DNA of 64,000 bases. Source: Onthophagus taurus (taxonomy: Eukaryota > Arthropoda > Insecta > Coleoptera > Scarabaeidae). The stretch spans positions 32,495,501 through 32,559,500 of the forward strand of contig NC_091971.1 of NCBI RefSeq assembly GCF_036711975.1. Reading direction: 5' to 3'. Within the stretch, counting starts at the first letter, position 1. Each line of letters starts with the position of its first letter. Of this stretch, positions 9,782-19,733 are shown one piece after another. A program made the translations under genes and the position numbers. The notes below the pieces were generated by a model, which worked only from the letters and a program-made list of their open reading frames with translations, did not search any database and was not told the DNA's origin.

Positions 9782-10114
9782 TTAATCAAAAATTTTTATT
9801 TTTCTTTTTGTATTCCGTACGTGCTATATTATAATAACGTTTTTTACGCCACACCCTTATCCTACGATACCTTCCAAGATTTTATCCTTTTTTGTTGAAG
9901 TTTTTAATCTGTGATTTTGTTAATCTAATTTAAATTTAATTGTAAAATTAGTTATAAGAAATTAGATCTACTCCTGAACCCCACCTATTAACTAATTCCA
10001 TTATATTGTATAATTTTTCTATGTAAGTTCACCTTTTCAAATTCCGATTTTCATTTTACCGTTATTAATACGTTCCGGTTAACCTTTGTTTAATTTGTTT
10101 CTTCTTTTTCATAA

Positions 10115-10165
10115 ATTTAGGTACTGAAGATGAAACATTAGTTTTCGAAACATGTCTACTTAAAT
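10115..10165 (+). ncRNA. Hammerhead-ribozyme-like motif (right arm)
   Basis: Stem I atttaggta (10115-10123) pairs with tacttaaat (10157-10165). The core is CTGAAGA (10124-10130), stem II about 10131-10146 with loop ATTA, GAAA at 10147-10150, then GTC at 10154-10156 as the expected cleavage triplet. It is the same motif as in the left arm, on the opposite strand. Stem II is imperfect. Confidence 0.6.
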
Positions 10166-10226
10166 AGAATTAAAACATTTTAATATTTCTCAAAAAAGTT
10201 TTTACTTTTACATAAATCCTAGTTTA

Positions 10227-11423
10227 TTATATTTAACGGTTCCTTCATGTCAACGCATATATTATGAATAACCGCCGTTGAAACAATGATTGGTTGTATC
10301 CTTACAAATAAAAGAAATAATCACGGAATAATTTTTTTAACTAATTGGTTCTAATTGTTACCTTTCCGTCGCCACCCTCATTTCCAATCTTAAAACTTGG
10401 AATCGTCTCTTCCAAACCCCATACTGCCGTTCTACGACATTTCGGGTCCTTATTTGAGCTTCATTATAGAGACGCTCTGCCTCTGTCCTTGGTGCGACAA
10501 GGGGAGTTAACAAATAATTTCTAAAATGGAACAGTTCATTTACTATGTTTATTATAATTCTCTTACAGTGTGAACTTACGTATTGCGATACCCACTGTCC
10601 CCAAGCAATATACCGTTTCCAAAATGGCCCTGTTCAAACCTGTTGCGTATACTGCTATTATTAAAAATAGTTTGATCGTGCGTGGATCCAGGCCATCTAG
10701 CCACTATATCTAAAATTTTCAGATTTGCGTCCGATACCGTCTGTACATTAAAGGAAAAATAGCCTTTTCTATTCCTAAAATTTTCTGCTTGGTCTCCACC
10801 TAAAATATAACATAAGAAATGTTTGATATACATTGGTATATCATATTTCTAACAATACCTGGCGATTGAATTCGTACATGCGTACAATCGATGGTGCCAA
10901 TAACCAAAGGAAATCGAGCAATGTTATAAAAGCTTCTTTGCGCTTTTCCAATGTCGTCACCCTCCGGCATTTTGCAGTATTGGGGTCTTAAATTGGCAAT
11001 GGCTATTGCCACCAACTTCACTATTTGAGATGCTGCAGCTTCACTGACCCCACAAAAATCAGCCACAGCCAGCAACATATTACCCGTAGCAAAAAATCTT
11101 AATGTTAATAATAACCGGTTTGAGGCAAATATTGCTGAATTTCTAGAAAATAATATCTTTTATTTTACAAATGATACTAAATTATACAATATACAATACC
11201 TTTCCGTTCGTGGTTTAATGTTTTCTTCAACCTCTGACAACAACCGATGAAAACATTCTTTGGAAAGGCGGAACCTCTTTACGAATTCGGCGTCAGATAA
11301 ATGATGAACATGATCGATTCTTTCTTTCATGACTCGGCCACCACGAATAGGAAATAATTCCTTGATTTCTTCCAGATCTTCAATCATCTCTTCGTCACTG
11401 CTACTTTCACGTTCAAAATCCAT
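10227..11423 (-). CDS. HARBI1-like Harbinger transposase, 5 exons, C-terminus cut
   Basis: Splicing 11423-11200, 11142-10859, 10799-10580, 10520-10362 and 10300-10227 gives one open frame; every intron is 57-61 bp with GT-AG ends and phases that fit. Exon 1 begins MDFERESSSDEE. DDE_Tnp_4 features follow: IGTIDCTHVRI (first Asp), DIVARWPGSTHD (second Asp), GDSGYRN, NYLLTPLVAP and NVVERQYGVWKRRF (Glu), then STAVIHNICVDMKEPLN. The enzyme would cut and paste the Harbinger element. No internal stop was found, so it looks young apart from the C-terminus, which runs into the PLE junction. Total is at least 320 codons, against about 350 usual for the family. Confidence 0.85.
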
Positions 11424-11704
11424 TTCAATACAAACACAACCACCGCTCGTTTCTTTTAGGTTATGAATTTGACACACGTGTGTTGTTTGAACGGTACGCC
11501 ACCTCGCGGAAATAGTTGAATCACTTTTAACCTACCGGTCAGACCGATAACAGGCACCGAAACCGGCTGTCAATGTTACGCCAAAAATAACCGGTAGGTC
11601 AACGCTAACAGTAACATAAAAACGGTGGTAAAAGACGATTTTTGACATAACATGAGGTTAAAGATAACAGCAAGAATAACAGGAGGTGGTAAAAGTGGGC
11701 CTTA
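10227..11704 (-). mobile_element. PIF/Harbinger DNA transposon, cut by the PLE palindrome
   Basis: The transposase gene fills most of this segment. The right end, near 11660-11701, reads on the minus strand as GGCCCACTTTTACCACC, the GG-rich start typical of Harbinger termini, followed outward by TTA, the usual 3-bp target. The left terminus is not seen: the palindrome begins inside or just after the last coding exon. No second (Myb-like) Harbinger gene is present here. Confidence 0.75.
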
Positions 11705-12389
11705 GAGAAATATGGAGAATTTCATCCCGTTTATTGACTTATTTAGTTTTGAATTGAAAATGTTGTCGTTTGTTAGTGCAAAAGTGTTACAAGTCACAAT
11801 TTTTCTAATAAAATTCTATTTATATATTTATTATAGTTTTCTATATATTTTTTTTATTATTTCAGTATCCTGGATAGATATTGTAATAAAATCCCTGTTT
11901 CCGAAGAAACGAAAAAAAAAGACTAATTAAATTTAGGAAATTTACAATTTTGGATTAGACTATAAGTAGTTAGTTTTGTTATGATTTTCGTTTAGTTTTA
12001 TGAAAAATTATTACGATGTGCAAGAAAAAGGTAATTCATTGAAGTCTATGACCTTCAAATTTTGACCTTGACATTTACATTTTGACAGGTATTGATTTTG
12101 GCGAGTTTTTAGACGATTTTCGATTCTAAAACCATGCGAGATCGATAGATCGTGTCGATTTAGCCCTTAGGCCGCAATTTCATCCATTTCTGAATCATTT
12201 TATATATCTAAATTCTTCGAAGAAATTTGACAAGCGCGATTATCTAAAAGAACGAAAAATTAGCTACAAAATTACAAAATCTTAATCAAATTTAAAGTTT
12301 ATTAATAATTTCGAATATTTTCAAAGTTGATAGTTATTTTCTTTAAAAATTCAATCATTTTGGCCAACCTGTGTAATTTATAATTCCCG
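11705..12389. other. No gene recognised
   Basis: AT-rich sequence. A 72-codon hydrophobic frame at 11712-11930 is low-complexity (Phe/Ile/Tyr-rich, lysine tail) and is not supported as a gene. Around 12050 there are short repeated phrases of the type ttttgacctt. Nothing else was recognised. Confidence 0.4.
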
Positions 12390-12401
12390 CCATTTTATCA
12401 A

Positions 12402-12480
12402 CCAATCAGAGAGCTCAGATTCAAACTGAGGCGATCAAATTCGAATATCCAAGAAGCCTTTGTCCAAAAAGGGTATATAA
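12402..12480 (+). promoter_or_regulatory. Promoter-like CCAAT and TATA boxes
   Basis: A CCAAT box (12402-12406) is followed about 70 bp later by TATATAA (12474-12480) in a more GC-rich context. No ORF starts downstream for a kilobase. The arrangement could be an old LTR promoter or the promoter of a gene with a distant first exon; no LTR ends or duplication could be shown. Confidence 0.3.
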
Positions 12481-13586
12481 GGCCGCGCAAATCTACGTCA
12501 ATTTAACCTAAAAACTTCTAACCTAAGTTTGAACTTAGAATTTTTTTTGACAACTCAATTTACTTTTATCTAGTAAAAGTAAACAAGTGTTTCTAAATTA
12601 TCTTCGAAGAAATCGAAACCATACCTGAGATCGAGTCCAATGTTCCATCCTGTTCCCGAAGGACCCGAGAACTAAATTTCCCGAGAATCCTAAACTTCTA
12701 ACACCGAAGAACATCTATCCCGCAAGACCAAGGTCAACCAACCATTTTTAACTGACATGTCACACCTCCGGAAACAAGTTAAGTGAACATAATTTCCTTT
12801 TATCGAACTCTTTAATTTTTATAACCCTCGCGATTAAAATAAAAAAAAATTAATCTTAAAAGACCCTTATAAATTAACGCGTATAAGCTTTGTCAATTTC
12901 AACACTCTTATAAAGGAGTTACCTCTTTCTTGCATAGATTTCTTTATGCTCTATTTTATATTTAGTTCGTAAATTTAAAAACTTAGTTATAAATGTCTCC
13001 ATGAACTTACGTTTTATTTTTTTTGTCCCTGATCTTTAATTTAACAAAAAAATGTATGTTTTGTTCGTTGTTATCCAATTAAATAATTGTTATATATTGT
13101 TTTCTGTGTGATTTATTTGTAAAAAATTTGGTTTATATAATTAATTAATTCGAACAAAACAAAATAATACAATATATACAGTTGTGTTACTAATGTAAAC
13201 AACCCAAAAGGTAAAAAGACGGAAACATTAATTTTACAGATTTTGTACAAATTTCAAAGTCGATTTTCCAATAATTTTATATTTGTGCCTTGTCATTGTT
13301 TCACACTAAGCCATTCAATTATAAGAAATTCAATTAATAAATATTTCATAAAAAATATATCTACTAAGAACAATAAAAGAAAAAATCGAAATGACACGTT
13401 TTGCACGGATTTTTGGTTCTTAAAAAATTAAAACGTCACAAAGCAGGTGACAAAAGTCGCTCGTAATGTGCAATTAACTTCGACATAATTCATAAAGTTC
13501 CCGTTTACTTCTGTATAAAAGGAAAAAAAATCGATTTTTGACATCAAAACGATTTGGCAAATATCTTTCTTACTCTCGTAAAAATA
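12481..13586. other. Upstream region of the odorant receptor
   Basis: AT-rich DNA with no coding signal that I trust; the short frame at 13243-13431 is low-complexity. Regulatory sites for the receptor gene probably lie here but none can be named from sequence alone. Confidence 0.4.
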
Positions 13587-15012
13587 ATGCAAAAAATTAG
13601 ACGCTTATCAAAAGGTATTATTAATACAATTTAAAAAGTCGTAAAAATAAAATTATTTTGTAGATTTTACAAATGATATTAAAAAAGACGACGGGAAACG
13701 GTTTATTTTACCAGCTCGATGGTTGCTACATTTTTGTGGTTTTTGGCCAGATACAAATTCGAAGTTATTCATATTTTATAACAATTTTATTTTGGCCAAT
13801 GTTTTCATCATGGAAATATTTCATGTTTATTATGTTTTAATGAATATAATAGACATTGAAGGGGTAGCAGAATCGGCTGCAACGGTTACAACAACATTAG
13901 AAGTCAAAGATTTACATTTATCATTCGAATTAAAACTCATTTTCTATGTTCTAGGCTTTGGTAAGAACTTATTGCATGACCTATAAAAAAGAAATAATCA
14001 ACGATATTTTATACAAAACTTGGAAACATTTTTGGCCCTTAAACATTTTACCACCAAAAAAAGTTAAAGAAATGAAAAATTTATTATATTTCGGTTGTTC
14101 TTTAACTTACGGTTTTTTCTTGATGTCGTTCGTTTCAACAAGTCAAATAACAAGTCTTTCTTTCATTCGAGGAGACGGCTTAATTTTAAAATCAAAATTT
14201 CCTTTTAACTCGGACAAAGACTTCATTTACGAAACGGTTTATATTTGGCAATATTTCTTAACTTGGTTTGTTCAAGTTATCGTGAACGCTTTTGATTTCT
14301 TGTTTATCCCGTTAGTTTTAATTTGTGCATGTCAATACTTGGTTTTACAAGAAGTTTTGCGGCATTTATTGGATCCGGAAAAATCGGGAGTACATCGACG
14401 GAAAATATTCGGAAAAAATTGGTGGAAATTAAGCAACAACGATGTTTTTTTAGAATGCATCAAACAACATCACTTATTGATTAGCATTTCTAAGAAATTG
14501 GAATCATCTTTTAATTTAATTATATTAATACAATTTTTCAACAGTATATGTGCTATTTGTTTATCGACTTTTGTACTTCAATTCGGTAAAGTTCGAGGAA
14601 TTAAAATGCCCACGTATTTAACTGCTCATCTTTTACAACTATTTTATTATTGTTTAGTCGGAAATGAGTTAACATATAACGTAAGTTGATATTTTAATAT
14701 TTAATTTTTGATAATGTTTAGATTTAATCTTTTTTTAGAGCGGTCAGTTGTCTAAAGGAATCTTCGAATGTGATTGGCATTTGGTATATGACCTTGATTT
14801 TCGAAGAGCATTAATCCTGATGATGGCGAGGAGCCAAAGAAATGAATTTTTAACCGCTGGAAATCTCACACAATTAAACTTTACGAGTTTCTTAATGGTT
14901 TTCTTAGAATTACTAAGAAAATGACAATTAATTGAAGTTTCAATTTTAGGTCTTAAGATTATCTTTCTCTGTTAACACTTTCTTAAAAAACTTTGCAAGC
15001 ACTGAAAATTAA
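13587..15012 (+). CDS. Insect odorant receptor (7tm_6), five exons, apparently intact
   Basis: Exons 13587-13614, 13664-13902, 13955-14680, 14739-14897 and 14950-15012 join in frame to 404 codons plus stop; introns are 49, 52, 58 and 52 bp, all GT-AG. The start ATG opens a 28-bp first exon, as needed to continue into GKRFILPARWLLHFCGFWP. The C-terminus carries the receptor hallmark: YYCLVGNELTYN joined to SGQLSKGIFECDWH, then RRALILMMARSQ, LTAGN and SFSVNTFLKNF. Several hydrophobic segments fit a seven-helix protein. It would act as the tuning subunit with Orco in antennal neurons; the ligand cannot be predicted. Donors at 13903 (GTCAAA) and 14898 (GTTTTC) are weak, but the joins they give match the family. 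It is the clearest host gene here. Confidence 0.88.
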
Positions 15013-15239
15013 ATATATACATATAGATGAGAAACTTTAATGAAGATGAGAAGAAGAATATGAATTTCGCATAGTAATTATTTAATATTAGAACGTTTAT
15101 TTAACGTCCAAACACGTAAAGATTTATAGTTTAAAACGTAGCTAATATAGGTATTATATGAATAATAAATAGATAAGAAATGTAATAATAATAGTAGGTA
15201 TAATATCTATTATTGACTAACAAAATTTCGATATAAACT
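15013..15239. other. 3' flank of the receptor gene
   Basis: AT-rich flank without coding signal. Microsatellite-like TAT/TAATA runs occur at 15150-15200. Confidence 0.4.
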
Positions 15240-15403
15240 GACGTCTTCGTAACTCCACATTGACCAGTTTCCCTAAGACCATCCATAAGCCTTTGACATG
15301 TTCTCCGATCAGGTGTGACTCTAACTGGAAATCTTTCTGAGTAAATCTGTGATGCTAAACGAGCGTTGAGTCTTGCCTTGCCGTAAATTAAAATCATGTC
15401 CAA
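15240..15403 (-). pseudogene. DUF4817-type helix-turn-helix fragment (mariner-related)
   Basis: From the Met at 15403 the minus strand reads MDMILIYGKARLNARLA, then YSERFPVRVTPDRRTCQ and GLRETGQ: the N-terminal helix-turn-helix of insect mariner-like transposases (DUF4817). Only about 50 residues are recognisable; the catalytic part is absent. It is an isolated fragment about 50 bp from the start of the Gypsy-like remnant. Confidence 0.65.
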
Positions 15404-15455
15404 CTCTAGGAAAGACGCACGTGAACTAAATCAAAGACATAAAAGCACGACAAAA

Positions 15456-16031
15456 TTACACCTTCACAGGTAGTAAAAGAAAAAAAAATGTAACCACTTT
15501 AAAAGGACCTTCATATCTAGCCGATAAGGAAGGTGTTTTACCTTTTAATCTAAGAAGTACAAAATTTGATTCTAATAAATCTTTATGTATAAATGGCTTT
15601 CTTGAATTATGATGAGACGTCATTGTCGTTCTAAGAATTGTTTCTCGTAAACTAATCAGTAAAGGATAAGTATCAATATTACTATATGATTTGAAAAAAT
15701 TCACCTGGGAGTCGTAATGGTTGACCAAAAACAAGCTCTGCAGGTGAACAACCTAAATCTTCTTTTAAACATGATCTGAGAGCAAGTAGAACGATAGGAA
15801 GATCAACGGTTTGAGCTTCCTCTAGCAATGAGTGTGGTTTTCAAAGTTCTGTGGAACCTTTCCAAAATACATACTGCTTTGCGCATGATATGAGGAGTGA
15901 ATTTTTTAGAACCAAAGAATTTATTGAATTGTGAATACAGTTCAGATTCAAATTGTTCACGTTGGTCGTGAGGAACACCAAAACGTGAAAAATAATGAAT
16001 TAAAAGAGTTTTTGTAATTCGCGACGGTAAT
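15456..16031 (-). pseudogene. Gypsy-like remnant: integrase core (second half) and C-terminus
   Basis: The minus strand gives integrase sequence: TKTLLIHYFSRFGVPHDQ, ILERFHRTLKT, later RLKGKTPSLSARYEGPFKVV, the usual Gypsy integrase tail. The second catalytic Asp appears mutated in this copy (HDQREQFES where DQG is usual). The first half of the same core lies at 25930-26165, so the integrase was split by about 9.9 kb of later insertions. Frameshifts are present near 15735-15840. Confidence 0.75.
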
Positions 16032-16325
16032 GAAAGCTATAACAGTACTCAAACGGGTGCTGTAATGAGACTCCTTACAGCATCCGATGCTGTAATGAGA
16101 TTTTAGTAACATTTTATGGAACCATGTTCATGTTGGTGACATTGGGTCATTAATTTTTCTAGTTGTCAATGTGACAATGTTTGTCTATGAATGTTTAAAT
16201 ACGTTCTTAGCATCGAATACAAGGTTCACAGTGATGAGGACACTGAACTCTGAGCAATTTCTCTTATTTTGGGAGGTGTACATGAAACATGTTTGTCAGG
16301 TGAATACATTTTGTGTTTTGACAGT
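16032..16325. repeat. Outer repeat layer, left part, between Gypsy-like remnant and BEL element
   Basis: This segment and 25362-25929 separate the two halves of the Gypsy-like integrase from the BEL element, so they probably formed one repeat into which the BEL element jumped at acagt. Both sides contain phrases of the type gcNgtaatga. No clear terminal repeats were found. Its content is noncoding. Confidence 0.45.
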
Positions 16326-16560
16326 TGTTTTGTCTGGTGTTTTTGTTTTTTTTGACTTAGAGTAATATTTGGTTATTTTTAAGTTGTAAATTGGCAGCGA
16401 AATAAAAATGGACACTTCTTGTCGAATGAGAAAAGGTGTTAGGTGCGTTTTAGTTATCCTTTAGACAATTAAACCTAAATCTACGAATGTCACTTAATTA
16501 AAAACAAGAAAATAAAGAAATACAGTTCATTTCAAAATAAATAGCATACAGAACACAACA
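16326..16560 (+). repeat. BEL/Pao 5' LTR
   Basis: 235 bp, TG...CA ends, AATAAA-type signals near 16400 and 16510. It differs from the 3' LTR at two substitutions and one homopolymer base. Confidence 0.93.
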
Positions 16561-17319
16561 ATTGGTCCTTCGAGCGAAGATTATCGAAAATTAAGTGATA
16601 TCAACATTGTGGTTAGGTTACATCAGCCAACAAGTTTCGACGCGTCGCTCTTTGTTGGTGACGTCATTACGCTGATTGGGAAGGCAACAGACGCTAATAT
16701 TAAACAACGGCAATACAGGTTCGTGTCCTTTATATTTGGTCCATCCCTTTAATCCCTTTCACGAGTACAAATCGATGCGATGGAACAATTAGTAAAGAAG
16801 CGCGCCGTAATAAAATCACAAGTTACACGATTCGGTTCCTTCGTAGACGAAGTACAATTGGGTAATAAAAACATCGCGGAATTAAAAACACGATTAAAAC
16901 GATTAGAAAAATTATGGGACGAATTTGATAACATACAAACGGAAATCGAAGAAAACGAAAAGGTGACGAACCAGTGTTGCCAACCGTACGGTAATTACCG
17001 TACAAGTACGATAAAATGAACATAAATACGGTGTACGGTCCACAATCAATTACCGTACACATTTGTACGGTAATTTTACAACCTCATCAATATTTTGGAA
17101 CTAGTTATAAATTTTACTGCAAAATGAATGTAAAAAGAAATAAATTGTGAAGAAGAGATTGATATGTTTTGGGGAAAATTACTTGTTTATCAAGATAAGG
17201 GAGGAGCTCTAATTTTCAAAAATATTTCACAGTATGTTTTAAATTTGTTATCCATCCCACATTCTAACGCTACATGTGAACGAATTTTTAGTAAAGTTAA
17301 CTTAATTAAAACTAAAACA

Positions 17320-19733
17320 CACTGAAAAAAAATTTTACATGGATATCAATGGTTATTTATTACCAGTAATAAACATGTAAAAACGCTAACAAATTGTATT
17401 GTTACTACTTCATTGAGATTTTACATCACATCATGTAATTTTATTTACATATATATGTGTAAAATCACTGTACTAATTGTAAATATACATTGTAAATAAC
17501 AAGTACACTTTGTAAAAATACAACGATGTTTTGTGTTTACACATTGTAATATTACAACGTAAGATTACTATATGTGATTACAATGTGAAATTATAGGTGA
17601 TATCATATGTGATATTACATCCCCAATGTAATGTCACCTGTAATATCACATGTAATTTTACATTGTACCGCGACTGGACAACTTGAAACTTTGTTTCGGA
17701 ATCGGACTTACAAAGACACTCAGGCAGAATTGCAGAGGATCGTGCAACTGTTTGGGCATCTTCGTAACACCGATCCACCAACCAAAAACCTGCATAAGGT
17801 AAGTATATGTTATAACTTATGTATTGGTTCTGTTATGGGTTGTGTATACTTGACTGAAACATAGCTCCCAGTAAAAGTATACTTTGGTTGAGGTTATACT
17901 ATTACCGTAACATATACTCATTTGGCATCTATAAACTTTTTGTTTAATCTGTAAACAAAATTGTTTTATTCTAAAAGATGGTAATTTTTCCGACACATGA
18001 AAACTGGCGACGATGCTTGACGAATTTATCGACAAAAATTATCGATCCAAAATATATTAGTTTGTTCAAAATATAATTGTATAATAAACCCCAATTTTTT
18101 ATTAACTAATCTATATTGTCGATATGAAAGCGTGACCAATGATTATTACAAATCTTTTATTTTATTAATGAGAGATATCACCCTTCGTTTTCCCATATTT
18201 TTTTTTGATCTGCTACCGGCGTCGGGATGAATTTTAAAAAAGAAACGTTGTATAAATTCTAGTAATTGAGATATTTCCCGTGGATATTCTAAGTTTAAAA
18301 TATAAAACAATCCGAAGGCCACTTCCATCGCAGTTAAATGGCATGGTGTTTCGAACACTTGTTCTTTTTCTACGAACACACTATACGTTTTTTTTCTCCT
18401 AAAATGAACAATGCCTTTAACTTAAATGGTATAATAAAATAATTATTCTTACCTATTATGTGAATGCATGGTGCTTTACTTTTTATATCTACACCGCTAT
18501 CGTGTTGGTTTAACCCCTGCAGTCAGTTTTCGTTTTAGTTAAGTAACATTATCCACATAAAGAATATTTACGATTTACAGTTGATGTATCCAAAAAATAT
18601 TTAATATCTTCTTTGAAGTATGAAGAGAAGAAATTCATAGCAGAGATATGTAAATCTTTTTCGGTCATATTCAATTTCGGCTCAATCTTTTTTATACCTA
18701 TGCCAAATTCGATAATTTTTTGCGCCTTCGACGTAAGTATATCTGAGAAACAGCTTAAATCTTTGTTGGTTAATTTTTTAAAATGCCATTCTAATTTAAA
18801 AATCACTGGCCATTCACTTAGAATTTCGTTGATTGTAGGCGGCTTAACAATCATTAAGGAACTGCCTTTGTGCTGGATAAGTTTGTTCAAGTAGACGGAA
18901 GAATTCTTCACCAGTATCCACCATATTATTTAAAACGTCCTTATCCGTAGCTACAGTACATAGAAAAAGGACACTTTATAGAAAGACCATTCTTTATGTG
19001 ATTATACGTGTGTCGCAAAAACAGCTTTCTTTGTGAATCTTTATAATAACAATTGCTTATGTTACATGAATATGTTTTGTTACGTTCTTTACTTACGGGG
19101 TTTTTAGAATGTAATCGAAATAAATGCACTTTAAAATGATTATAACTTTTAAAGCAAGCTTTACAGGAGTTATATGGACAATTAAACGTTACTTTAGGCG
19201 TAATTCGATGATATCGCTGATGTTTACAATGTTTTTCCAATTCACTTGTAGTGTGCCTGCAAACTAACCTTCGAAAATCACACCACCAAACGCAAAATAA
19301 CGTATAAAACAAGAGGATCAAACAAGATTATTTGCGAAGAGCCGAATTGCTAACAAAGTCGTAGAACATGCATGTGTATCATGATGTTCGATCAACCACT
19401 TCTCATTGGCCAGGGGTACTGTACTGCTGTACTGTCGTATCGTAAATTTCCAAGACGTATGTGATTTTACATGCGCGATGTACATTCTTTACATAAAATT
19501 TGGGAAATTTAAATGGTATATGTGATATGTCAATATAATTACTGTATACACATTTACAGGAGTTGTTTTTTTCATATGTAATTTTATTTTTAACTTGTAA
19601 TGGTAAAATTACAAAAATTTTGCTTTTATAAACTTATAATTACGTAAAAAAGTAAGTTACGTGCATATTTATGTAAAATATACAATGATTCAAATGTAAA
19701 GATGTTGTAATTTCACAGTTAGTTTTTTCAGTG
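17320..19733 (-). mobile_element. CACTA-like (CMC/EnSpm) element inside the hAT element
   Basis: Ends are CACTGAAAAAA (17320) and TTTTTTCAGTG (19733), with a 2-bp duplication ca on both sides. Large subterminal zones (17335-17650 and 19450-19720) are packed with short ttacat/atgtaa motifs in both orientations, a trait of CACTA elements. No CACTA transposase is present; instead a minus-strand multi-exon gene occupies the centre. The superfamily call rests on ends and subterminal repeats. Chapaev/Mirage relatives, which usually give 4-bp duplications, fit less well. Confidence 0.7.
18146..19321 (-). CDS. C2H2 zinc-finger / SAMD3-like element-borne gene, at least three exons
   Basis: Three minus-strand pieces lie in order. 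19321-18960 holds C2H2-type fingers (HCKHQRYH, CPYNSCKACFKSYNHFKVH, CNISNCYYKD with HTYNH). 18911-18549 holds TINEILSEWPVIFK and EWHFKKLTNKDL. 18379-18146 ends with AFGLFYILNLEYPREISQ, LEFIQRFFFKIHPD and KRRVISLINKI. From memory of the families, this order matches the zinc-finger/SAMD3-like proteins that accompany EnSpm elements in fish and arthropods, not a CACTA transposase. Exon limits are uncertain: a possible donor lies near 18555 and a frame problem near 18930. Function unknown. Confidence 0.55.

Larger units (their letters stand above)
5993..10226. mobile_element. Penelope-like element in palindromic (inverted-arm) form
   Basis: Two near-identical arms (5993-7510 and 8715-10226) in opposite orientation enclose a 1.2 kb centre holding the RT core. 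Read on the minus strand, centre plus left arm is a natural PLE order: RT palm, RT thumb, linker, GIY-YIG endonuclease, hammerhead-like motif. The right arm is an extra inverted copy of the 3' 1.5 kb, so the 5' end of the element is replaced by its own 3' end. PLE insertions with inverted terminal copies are known for this class. The right edge truncates the Harbinger gene at 10227. A short TTAT at both edges may be a target duplication but is not decisive. Confidence 0.9.
8715..10226 (+). repeat. Right arm of PLE palindrome (1512 bp)
   Basis: Inverted copy of 5993-7510. It carries the same solo LTR, GIY-YIG gene and hammerhead-like motif, all in plus orientation. Its outer end (ctagttta at 10219-10226) abuts the Harbinger coding sequence. 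Confidence 0.9.

Noticed and set aside
11712-11930. 72-codon hydrophobic frame, possible membrane peptide
   Set aside because: Low-complexity Phe/Ile/Tyr run in AT-rich DNA, no signal peptide pattern that convinces, no neighbours.
12370-12900. Solo LTR around the CCAAT/TATA region
   Set aside because: Promoter-like boxes and AT-rich tail are suggestive, but no TG..CA pair with matching target duplication could be found.
13955-14689. Odorant receptor as a frameshifted pseudogene
   Set aside because: The apparent frame break at 13956 is explained by a 52-bp GT-AG intron (13903-13954) that restores the family pattern; all exon phases agree.
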